From an uncultured Chloroflexota bacterium (GTDB taxonomy: Bacteria > Chloroflexota > Limnocylindria > Limnocylindrales > Limnocylindraceae), in contig CAINNT010000071.1 of assembly GCA_903851225.1 (NCBI GenBank), forward strand, positions 1 through 8,892: 8,892 bases of DNA, written 5' to 3'. Made by a program: the position numbers and the translations under genes. Below, piece after piece: positions 1 to 4,842 of this stretch (positions within the stretch are counted from its first letter, which is position 1; the number at the start of each line of letters is the position of its first letter). The notes beneath the pieces are model-generated. The model was not told where the DNA came from, did not search any database, and worked only from the letters and a program-made list of their open reading frames with translations.

Positions 1-140
1 GGAGCACTCACGTCCAACGCTCCGCGATGGCGGTCGGCCTGGCCGGCAACGGCGAGACCAGCGACTTCAATCGAGGCCGTGAGGGCGTCTGGGGCGATTA
101 TCACCTCCATGCCGCAGACCGGATCAATTGCCACGCTCAC
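1..140 (-). CDS. YHS-motif-like protein, N-terminal fragment (runs off left edge)
   Basis: This frame opens with GTG at 140, overlapping the ctaG stop by GTGA, and has GGAG six bases before the start on the minus strand. It stays open to base 1, giving 46 residues. Residues 6-13 read DPVCGMEV, the signature opening of YHS (TRASH-like) domains, which are associated with metal binding and occur alone or at the N-terminus of copper-transporting P-type ATPases. The second half of a normal YHS domain, an aromatic-rich stretch with Cys (YYFCS-like), is not visible: residues 28-46 hold no Cys and few aromatics. It is therefore a divergent YHS protein or only shares the motif. A second in-frame GTG at 134 is an alternative start. 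The overlap with ctaG suggests co-translation and a metal-handling role, which is inference. The C-terminus lies outside the window. Confidence 0.55.
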   Translation of the reverse strand, partial: MSVAIDPVCGMEVIIAPDALTASIEVAGLAVAGQADRHRGALDVSA

Positions 141-1081
141 TCTTCACTCCTCTTCCGCTCCGCCAGGAGCGCCTCTCGTCGACGGATCTCAGCAATCGCC
201 GCCGCCGTCTGCGCCTCATCGTATCGCGACTTCGGTCGATCCTCAGCCTTTGCCAGTGCGGCCAAGACGACGAAGATCGCAACCAAGAAGAGTGCGTCGC
301 CCACGAGCCACATGATCGCACCCGCGAGCTGCTGATCCTCAAGTGGTGTCGGCCCCCAGGCGCGCTGCAGCGTCGCGTAGTAGGGGTAGAGCGGCGCAGG
401 CGACCACATGATCGCCACACCAAGGAAGCTGTTCTGTGGCATCTGTGTAATCAGATAGGCCAGTGCACTTCCGCCACGCAGGCGGTGTCGAATCGGGTCA
501 ACCGAGAAGATCGGTGCCCAGAAGAGGAGGGCGGTGCCCAAATAGAGCATGTGCTCCACGTTGTGGACGAACTCGTCTTCAAGCGCCGTTTCAAACATGA
601 CCGAAAGGTGCGTCCCCCACATCACTGCGACGAGGAGCGTCCAGCCAACGAGTGGGTGGCTGATCACTCCCACCGCGCGGCTCCGCAGCACGGCGAGGGT
701 GCGAGCGCGCCATCGCGGCGAGGCGACGCGCAACAGCAGGGTCACCGGCCCCGCCTGCAACAACAGGATCGGTACTGGGAAGAGCAAGATCAGGTGCTGA
801 ACCATGTGCATCGAGAAGAGGGTCGTGTCGTAGCGCTCGATTCCTGACTGCAGCGCTAGGAGAAGGAAGGCGAATGCGGCCACCAGGCTCACGGTGCGAC
901 GGCGCGGATACGGATTCCCTGGATGCTCCCGCGCCACCTTGCGGGTGGCGAGCGCCCAAAGCAGCCCAACGAGCACGACGGCGGTGGTAATGACGGGCGG
1001 CCAAGCCCAGTAGAGCAGCGACCCCAGCGAGAGCTCCGGCGGGAGCGGCCCGTGGGCTGGAATCAGCAGGTACTGCGTCAT
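137..1081 (-). CDS. ctaG: CtaG-family cytochrome c oxidase assembly protein
   Basis: The 314-residue polytopic membrane protein belongs to the caa3-type CtaG family, which is needed for maturation of heme-copper cytochrome c oxidase, probably through copper handling at the membrane. About seven hydrophobic segments are visible, beginning near residues 24-45, 64-80 and 95-118. Family landmarks are MHMVQHL (91-97, His92 and His96), HNVEHMLYLGTALLFWAP (173-190, His173 and His177) and PQNSFLGVAIMWSPAPLYP (215-233). The His and Met residues in these blocks are candidate copper ligands. The C-terminal 35 residues are a charged, probably helical cytoplasmic tail. Length is typical of the family. The start is ATG at 1081; the Shine-Dalgarno is weak (GGA about 12 bases upstream). 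It is divergent from a cluster encoding a cupredoxin, a subunit-IV-like protein and a TlpA-like thioredoxin, which supports the oxidase-assembly role. Confidence 0.93.
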   Translation of the reverse strand: MTQYLLIPAHGPLPPELSLGSLLYWAWPPVITTAVVLVGLLWALATRKVAREHPGNPYPRRRTVSLVAAFAFLLLALQSGIERYDTTLFSMHMVQHLILLFPVPILLLQAGPVTLLLRVASPRWRARTLAVLRSRAVGVISHPLVGWTLLVAVMWGTHLSVMFETALEDEFVHNVEHMLYLGTALLFWAPIFSVDPIRHRLRGGSALAYLITQMPQNSFLGVAIMWSPAPLYPYYATLQRAWGPTPLEDQQLAGAIMWLVGDALFLVAIFVVLAALAKAEDRPKSRYDEAQTAAAIAEIRRREALLAERKRSEE

Positions 1082-1099
1082 ATGAGCATCATCGTCCAG

Positions 1100-1127
1100 T
1101 TCGTGGTTTTTTGGGCGGCGCTACAAT
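1100..1127 (+). promoter_or_regulatory. Possible promoter for the 54-residue gene and downstream genes
   Basis: The divergent gap between ctaG and the next gene contains TACAAT at 1122-1127, a good sigma-70-type -10 match, preceded 16 bases upstream by a poor -35 candidate, TTCGTG (1100-1105). Transcription would start near 1134, leaving a leader of about 40 bases. Only the -10 element is convincing. No clear operator or symmetrical repeat is visible in the gap. Confidence 0.3.
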
Positions 1128-1175
1128 CTCCCCAGCACAGCCGAACAGCCCCGTAACTGAAAGGTAGGAGCAGCC

Positions 1176-1340
1176 GTGAACAAGTATGCCTACGCATTTG
1201 GCCTCCTCTTTGTTGTCCTCAGCGCTGTCTATCAGTTCGTCTCGAACGACCTGCAAGGCGCGACGCTCCTCTTCTGCCTCGGGATCGCCATGGCGACGAT
1301 GACGCTGATCCTGATCCACGCCATGAACACCGACAGCTAA
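1176..1340 (+). CDS. Small two-helix membrane protein, possibly a split oxidase subunit-IV-like half
   Basis: The 54-residue frame starts with GTG at 1176, five bases after a good Shine-Dalgarno (TAGGAG, 1165-1170), and ends with TAA at 1340. It contains two hydrophobic helices, about residues 6-22 and 28-48, joined by a short polar turn (SNDLQG). The arrangement, with AVYQFVS followed by a hairpin and a second helix, resembles the N-terminal half of CtaF-type cytochrome c oxidase subunit IV of actinobacterial-type oxidases. This is judged from memory of the family and is not certain. The next gene begins 15 bases downstream and contains modules resembling the C-terminal half of the same subunit, so the two may form a split subunit. 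Otherwise it is an uncharacterised membrane protein. Confidence 0.7.
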   Translation: MNKYAYAFGLLFVVLSAVYQFVSNDLQGATLLFCLGIAMATMTLILIHAMNTDS

Positions 1341-1355
1341 CGGATCCCCAGCGAC

Positions 1356-2441
1356 ATGGAGTTTCTCCGCTCCCTTCTTGAGTGGGTGATCTCACTCCTT
1401 GGACCGTTCGTCGCCCCTGACTGGGGTGCCCTGATCAAACTCATCCCGCTCGGCGTCCTCGCTCTCGTCGTCGCCTTCTACGGGTGGGTCTTCTGGCGCT
1501 TCCGCCGCGCAGGGCCACGTCGAATCGGCATGCCGATCCGAACGCCACAGGTGCCATCGGGCATCCACCTCCCCGGCCCTAGCCTCGCGCCGTTCCTTAT
1601 CTCGGCGGCTTCGGCAGCGCTCTTCTTCTCGGTTGCACTTGGTGGCGCTGCACTGGCCGTCGCTGGGCTTCTCTTCGTTCTCGCGCTCGTCGCCTGGGGT
1701 CGCGAAGCGGTCCGCGAGTACGACGCACTCGACGCAGGTTCAGCACTTGAACTCCACGTAGACGACGCCCCGGCACCCACCGCCCCGAGCGGCCCACCAG
1801 CTGGCGTGCACCTGCCGCCTCCGTCGCTCCTGCCACTCCTGGTCAGTGCGGGTGCGGCCGTCATGCTCTTCGGAGTTGCCGTTGGCCTCGAGTTCGCCCT
1901 GCTCGGCACCCTTATGACCGCGCTCGCGCTCATCGGCTGGCTCTACGACGCCGGTCGTGAATACCGCGCCACCACCGAGGCCGACTCTACGGGGCATCTC
2001 GTAAGCCCGACTCCGCGCAAAGCGCCAACAGTTGCGATCGCACTCTTTAGCCTGCTCTTCGTCTTCGTCGGTGGGTCACAGGCGGGAGTCTTTGGCGGCA
2101 GTGAGGCGAGCCCCTCGCCTAGCGGCGGACCGACCGCCTGCGCCGAGGGTGGCACGGCCACCATCACAATCTGCGCAGAGTTGGTCGCATTCGATAGCGA
2201 GTCTGTCACCGTCCCAGCTGGTGCGCCGTTCTCCATTCGTTTCGTGAATTACGACGCAGGGATTCCGCACAACGTCGCCATTCACGAGGACACGGCCACC
2301 GGACCTGACATCTACGTCGGCGAGATCTTCAACGGGGTCGACGAGCGGATCTACGAGATCCCAGCGCTCACGGCGGGCACGACCTATGTCTACGTCTGCA
2401 CCGTGCATCCCAACATGCTCGGGACGATCATCCTGCAGTGA
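1356..2441 (+). CDS. Membrane protein with duplicated subunit-IV-like module and C-terminal cupredoxin domain
   Basis: The 361-residue protein has an N-terminal helix (about 29-47), then two tandem copies of a 56-residue module at 67-122 and 148-203. The modules align without gaps with 26 identical positions by eye; each starts P-x-G-x-H-L-P, carries two membrane helices and ends REY. A further helix (226-240) and a Ser/Pro/Gly linker (249-259) lead to a copper domain (about 265-361). Type 1 copper ligands are readable: His305 in IPHNVAIH, then Cys348, His351 and Met354 in CTVHPNM, an amicyanin-like C-x2-H-x2-M spacing. The modules resemble the C-terminal part of CtaF-like oxidase subunit IV, so a role as an oxidase-associated electron carrier is inferred. 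It lies 15 bases after the 54-residue gene and overlaps the next gene by GTGA. Its copper domain is closely similar to that of the cytochrome c fusion at 6357-7373. Confidence 0.85.
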   Translation: MEFLRSLLEWVISLLGPFVAPDWGALIKLIPLGVLALVVAFYGWVFWRFRRAGPRRIGMPIRTPQVPSGIHLPGPSLAPFLISAASAALFFSVALGGAALAVAGLLFVLALVAWGREAVREYDALDAGSALELHVDDAPAPTAPSGPPAGVHLPPPSLLPLLVSAGAAVMLFGVAVGLEFALLGTLMTALALIGWLYDAGREYRATTEADSTGHLVSPTPRKAPTVAIALFSLLFVFVGGSQAGVFGGSEASPSPSGGPTACAEGGTATITICAELVAFDSESVTVPAGAPFSIRFVNYDAGIPHNVAIHEDTATGPDIYVGEIFNGVDERIYEIPALTAGTTYVYVCTVHPNMLGTIILQ

Positions 2442-2977
2442 TCGGCCTGGCGCGCGTCCGTCGCGCCGCGGGTGCACCCGTCTCTCTCCTCCTGCTCACA
2501 GGTGCCCTCATTGCCGGATGCATTGGCCCGGCGGCCAGCGGTGACACCCTCGTTGGCCGAACGATGCACATCGGCGAGGCGCACCCGCTCAACGACCCAA
2601 CCGCCACCTTCACCTCATGGCAACAGGTTGCGGGGGGAAGCCCGCGCATCCTGCTCAACTTCTGGGCGAGTTGGTGCATCCCCTGCCGTGACGAGATCCC
2701 GCTCCTCTTCGACTACTCCTCGAGCTTCATGCCGGGAGCTACGGTGCTCGGCGTGCTCTACAAGGATTCGGTGGGGCCGGCGGCGACCACTGCAGCAGAG
2801 CTTGGTGCCACCTGGACGACGCTGATCGATGCAGATGGTGCGATTGCCTCGCAGGTGCCCGTGAATGCCGCTCCACTAACGCTGCTCCTCGATGCGAACG
2901 GCGTGGTGCTTGACTACCGCGTCGGTCCGTTCACCAGCGTTGCTGAGATCGCCGCCTTCGCCGACGGCCCGCAATGA
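2438..2977 (+). CDS. TlpA/ResA-like thiol-disulfide oxidoreductase lipoprotein
   Basis: The 179-residue protein starts with GTG at 2438, overlapping the preceding stop (GTGA), so translational coupling is likely; the upstream Shine-Dalgarno is poor. A basic N-terminus and hydrophobic segment end in a lipobox, LIAGC, with the lipidated Cys at 28, which predicts an anchored protein on the outer face of the membrane. The thioredoxin fold follows: ILLNFWASWCIPC (71-83) with the redox pair Cys80/Cys83, a cis-proline region at APLT (Pro146) and the closing strand LLLDANGVV (149-157). TlpA/ResA/CcmG-like proteins reduce apocytochrome c haem-binding cysteines or CuA-site cysteines of oxidase. Which of these applies cannot be decided from sequence; the neighbouring ctaG and cupredoxin genes favour oxidase or copper-site maturation. 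Length is typical. Confidence 0.9.
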   Translation: MIGLARVRRAAGAPVSLLLLTGALIAGCIGPAASGDTLVGRTMHIGEAHPLNDPTATFTSWQQVAGGSPRILLNFWASWCIPCRDEIPLLFDYSSSFMPGATVLGVLYKDSVGPAATTAAELGATWTTLIDADGAIASQVPVNAAPLTLLLDANGVVLDYRVGPFTSVAEIAAFADGPQ

Positions 2978-3007
2978 AGTCGCCCTTGTACGGGGCTGAT
3001 GGTGCGT

Positions 3008-3082
3008 TGGTTGCGGGGGATGGATTCGAACCACCGACCTTCGGGTTATGAGCCCGACGAGCTGCCACTGCTCCACCCCGCC
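3008..3082 (-). tRNA. Initiator tRNA-fMet (anticodon CAT)
   Basis: A complete cloverleaf folds on the minus strand: a 7-position acceptor arm, D arm GAGC/GCTC, anticodon stem TCGGG/CCCGA with loop CTCATAA, a 5-base variable loop, T arm with TTCGAAT loop, discriminator A and encoded CCA (3008-3010). Three consecutive G:C pairs in the anticodon stem (GGG/CCC) and an unpaired first position (G1 opposite A72) are the hallmarks of a bacterial initiator rather than elongator tRNA. The usual mismatch is C1.A72; here it is G1.A72. The gene is monocistronic and lies 30 bases past the end of the thioredoxin gene on the other strand. Confidence 0.95.
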
Positions 3083-3087
3083 CGCGA

Positions 3088-3116
3088 AGTATCGGCAGCG
3101 CGGGGCAAACCGTCAA
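3088..3116 (-). promoter_or_regulatory. Strong promoter for the initiator tRNA
   Basis: On the minus strand TTGACG (3116-3111) and GATACT (3093-3088) are separated by exactly 17 bases, a near-consensus sigma-70-type promoter. Only five bases lie between the -10 box and tRNA position 1 (3082), so the predicted start falls within a base or so of the mature 5' end. It sits in the 43-base gap between the rhodanese stop and the tRNA. Confidence 0.7.
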
Positions 3117-3125
3117 ATGCGCAGC

Positions 3126-3455
3126 CTATTCCCCGTAGGTAACAGGTAGACCAGCGGCTTCCCAGTCGGTTATTCCGCCCGCAAGATTAGCGACGTTCGC
3201 TCGACCAGCGGCCCGCAACGCGAGCGCCGCTTGACCTGAGCGTCCTCCCGAACGGCACTGCATGATCAGCGCCCGGTCTGTGGCGAGTTCGGCATGGCGT
3301 GACGCAATTTGTGAGAGTGGTAGGAGCAGTGCTCCAGGAATGTGCACCTCGTTCCACTCCCACTCTTCCCGAACATCTATCAGGAGCGGGGCGTCGGGCC
3401 GTGCAAGAAGTTCCGCCGCCTCTACGGGGGTGAGGTTGAGCGGGAGGTCGGTCAC
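3126..3455 (-). CDS. Single-domain rhodanese-like protein
   Basis: The 109-residue protein is one complete rhodanese (sulfurtransferase) domain and no more. Landmarks are LIDVREEWEWNEVHIPGA (25-42), the active-site loop CRSGGRS with catalytic Cys67, and the C-terminal LAGGITDWEAAGLPV (91-105). The Cys-x-x-x-x-Arg loop is intact, so persulfide transfer activity is expected; the donor and acceptor are unknown. There is no signal peptide, so it should be cytoplasmic. It starts with GTG at 3455, overlapping the DUF2203 stop (GTGA), with purine-rich GAGAGA upstream as a weak Shine-Dalgarno. It is therefore probably translated with the DUF2203 gene. Its stop lies just upstream of the initiator-tRNA promoter. 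Confidence 0.93.
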   Translation of the reverse strand: MTDLPLNLTPVEAAELLARPDAPLLIDVREEWEWNEVHIPGALLLPLSQIASRHAELATDRALIMQCRSGGRSGQAALALRAAGRANVANLAGGITDWEAAGLPVTYGE

Positions 3456-3952
3456 CTTCTCTCGCCCTCCGCCCGTGCGGCAAGCCGACGCAAGAACTCG
3501 GCAATCGGAAGGCGTGCGCCGTACCCGTCGCCCAGGTTGTGCGCATACCGCACTTCGTCGCCGTCCCCCTCCTCCCAGCAGAGCAGGAACTGCATGCCGA
3601 AGGCCTCTGCGGGGAAGTCGACGAGGCCTCGGTCGATGTCGCGCAACTCGATGCCACGGCCGGTGACTCGGTCGACACTCGCCTGCATCTGGTCGACCGC
3701 AGCCCGAATGCGCATCTCGAGCACCGAGCTGCTCGCGAGCGCATCACGAAGGGCCGGATCCAAGTCGGCCGGCTGCAGCTGATTCTGGTCGGCGCCGCCT
3801 GGCAGGGCGCCCATGCGCTCAAGGCGGCGGAGGCGGAGCAGATCGTCCTTCATGCGCTCAAGTTCAATGCGCTGGTCGCGGAGGAGGGCGATGATCGGGC
3901 GCAGCCCCGCCAACTCCTTCGTTGCCGCGTCAATCGTCCATGAGCGCCTCAT
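3452..3952 (-). CDS. DUF2203 family protein
   Basis: The 166-residue cytoplasmic protein has no signal or membrane segment. It opens WTIDAATKELAGLRPII (5-21), a typical DUF2203 start, followed by a charged region likely to be coiled-coil (about 22-46) and a helical middle. The C-terminal block is the family's most recognisable part: DRGLVDFPAE (107-116), FLLCWEEGDGDEVRYAHN (121-138) and GYGARLPI (142-149). DUF2203 has no established biochemical function. The start is ATG at 3952, with GGGAG (3966-3962) nine bases upstream. That Shine-Dalgarno lies inside the 3' arm of an 11-bp inverted repeat, so translation may depend on RNA structure. The stop overlaps the rhodanese start, indicating an operon. 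Confidence 0.88.
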   Translation of the reverse strand: MRRSWTIDAATKELAGLRPIIALLRDQRIELERMKDDLLRLRRLERMGALPGGADQNQLQPADLDPALRDALASSSVLEMRIRAAVDQMQASVDRVTGRGIELRDIDRGLVDFPAEAFGMQFLLCWEEGDGDEVRYAHNLGDGYGARLPIAEFLRRLAARAEGERR

Positions 3953-3958
3953 CCACGC

Positions 3959-4004
3959 ATTCTCCCACGCCTTGGGCTCGTAACGTGGCCCGCCGTGGGA
4001 GAAT
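3959..4004. repeat. 11-bp inverted repeat upstream of DUF2203 gene and tRNA-Lys
   Basis: ATTCTCCCACG (3959-3969) and CGTGGGAGAAT (3994-4004) are perfect inverted copies separated by 24 bases. Inside them GGGC (3974-3977) pairs with GCCC (3988-3991), giving a nested stem. No T-tract follows on either strand, so it does not look like a terminator. In the minus-strand transcript the 3' arm contains the GGGAG ribosome-binding site of the DUF2203 gene. On the plus strand it ends seven bases before tRNA-Lys. It could be an operator, an RBS-sequestering hairpin, or both. Confidence 0.75.
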
Positions 4005-4010
4005 CTGCGC

Positions 4011-4085
4011 GGGCCGGTAGCTCAGCGGTAGAGCAGGGGTCTTTTAAACCCTTGGTCGCGGGTTCGAACCCCGCCCGGCTCGCCA
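4011..4085 (+). tRNA. tRNA-Lys (anticodon TTT)
   Basis: A full cloverleaf is visible: acceptor GGGCCGG pairing CCGGCTC (with one G.T), D arm GCTC/GAGC, anticodon stem GGGGT/ACCCT with loop CTTTTAA giving anticodon TTT, a 5-base variable loop, T arm GCGGG/CCCGC with TTCGAAC, discriminator G and encoded CCA at 4083-4085. The convergent Pr6Pr-like gene ends only four bases downstream (stop 4090-4092), leaving no room for a dedicated terminator. No convincing -35/-10 pair was found upstream. Confidence 0.95.
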
Positions 4086-4089
4086 ATCG

Positions 4090-4779
4090 CTACGCGCTCG
4101 CACGTCTCCCAAGTAGGCGCTCTGCGCCGAGATAGAGGAGCGCCACCACATACCCGCCGACGATGACGCCGCCCATCAGCATCAACACCGAGGCGTAGCC
4201 GTACGTGATCACATCGAAGAATCCGTAGGGATACATGCTGGCGATGGCGCCATGTGCCAAGGTGTAAGCCAGGTAGGCGATCGGCACAATGAACACCGTG
4301 AAGGTGTGCGCGAAATTGAAACGACCGCGTGGCCCAGCTGCGACCCACACCCCAATGGTTACGAGCGGCGTGATGTAGTGCGTTATGAGGTTCGTGACGA
4401 TGTGGAAGCTTTCAACTTTTGCGTAGGGGGCGAGCAAGAGGTTGTACAGGACGAAGGTCATGGTGATCATGAGCAGCGCGCTGTTGCGCAACCAGTCACG
4501 GGTTGCCGAACGAACCGTCGGGTGCTGATAGAGGACCGTGAGGGTGATCGCCACCAAGATGTTCGACCAGGTGGTGAAGTATCCGTGCGAGTTGAACACG
4601 CGACCGATCGCCCCGGCGAGCCCCGCCTCTGGCTGCGTAAAGAGGTTGAGGAGAACGGGCTCCGTTGGCGGCTTAGCCGGCACCAAATCGAAGATGTTGA
4701 TGAGCTGCGAGAGCCCGTAGCCGAGCCACGCGATGAACGCATTGATGCCAAAGAGCCGCTTTGCGGTTGCGATATTCAT
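4090..4779 (-). CDS. Pr6Pr-like polytopic membrane protein
   Basis: The 229-residue protein has about six membrane helices. It matches the Pr6Pr (FAR-17a/AIG1-like) family pattern: YFTTWSNILVAITL (67-80), LYNLLLAP (111-118), a His-containing helix NLITHYITPLV (130-140), GPRG (149-152) and PIAYLAYTLAHG (166-177) followed by YPYGFFDV (183-190). The family has no firm bacterial function; eukaryotic relatives include androgen-induced hydrolase-like proteins, and conserved Thr/His residues are suspected catalytic. The start is ATG at 4779, six bases or so after GGGAGGA. A GTG at 4791 in the same frame would place that ribosome-binding site inside the gene and is rejected. It is probably transcribed alone: a -10-like TATACT lies upstream and the gene is convergent with tRNA-Lys. 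Confidence 0.85.
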   Translation of the reverse strand: MNIATAKRLFGINAFIAWLGYGLSQLINIFDLVPAKPPTEPVLLNLFTQPEAGLAGAIGRVFNSHGYFTTWSNILVAITLTVLYQHPTVRSATRDWLRNSALLMITMTFVLYNLLLAPYAKVESFHIVTNLITHYITPLVTIGVWVAAGPRGRFNFAHTFTVFIVPIAYLAYTLAHGAIASMYPYGFFDVITYGYASVLMLMGGVIVGGYVVALLYLGAERLLGRRASA

Positions 4780-4818
4780 GCTTCCTCCCACTGCACACCC
4801 GGGCAGGTGTTTCGCGGA

Positions 4819-4824
4819 AGTATA
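4819..4824 (-). promoter_or_regulatory. Possible -10 box for the Pr6Pr-like gene
   Basis: TATACT on the minus strand (4824-4819) lies in the 63-base gap between the kelch-gene stop and the Pr6Pr-like start, leaving a leader of about 33 bases. No good -35 is seen 16-18 bases upstream. Read-through from the respiratory operon is the alternative source of transcription. Confidence 0.35.
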
Positions 4825-4842
4825 CGGCGGCTGCGCGTTGAT

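Noticed and set aside
128..847. A 239-residue open frame on the plus strand
   Set aside because: It lies wholly antisense to ctaG, its translation is rich in Arg, Gln and His with no recognisable motif, and there is no ribosome-binding site. It is a shadow of GC-rich codon use.
2982..2996. GCCC-7-GGGC stem between the thioredoxin gene and the initiator tRNA as a bidirectional terminator
   Set aside because: The stem is only four base pairs and no T-tract follows on either strand.
3008..3082. Elongator tRNA-Met
   Set aside because: Three G:C pairs in the anticodon stem and the unpaired 1:72 position identify an initiator.
3959..4004. CIRCE-type heat-shock operator or intrinsic terminator
   Set aside because: The arm sequence does not match CIRCE (TTAGCACTC/GAGTGCTAA), the spacer is 24 rather than 9 bases, and no T-tract follows.
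4780..4791. GTG at 4791 as start of the Pr6Pr-like gene
   Set aside because: The four added residues would be encoded by the GGGAGGA ribosome-binding site that serves ATG at 4779.
4794..4812. Short ACACC/GGTGT hairpin upstream of the Pr6Pr-like gene
   Set aside because: It has only five base pairs and a weak T run; it could not be supported as a terminator or regulatory site.
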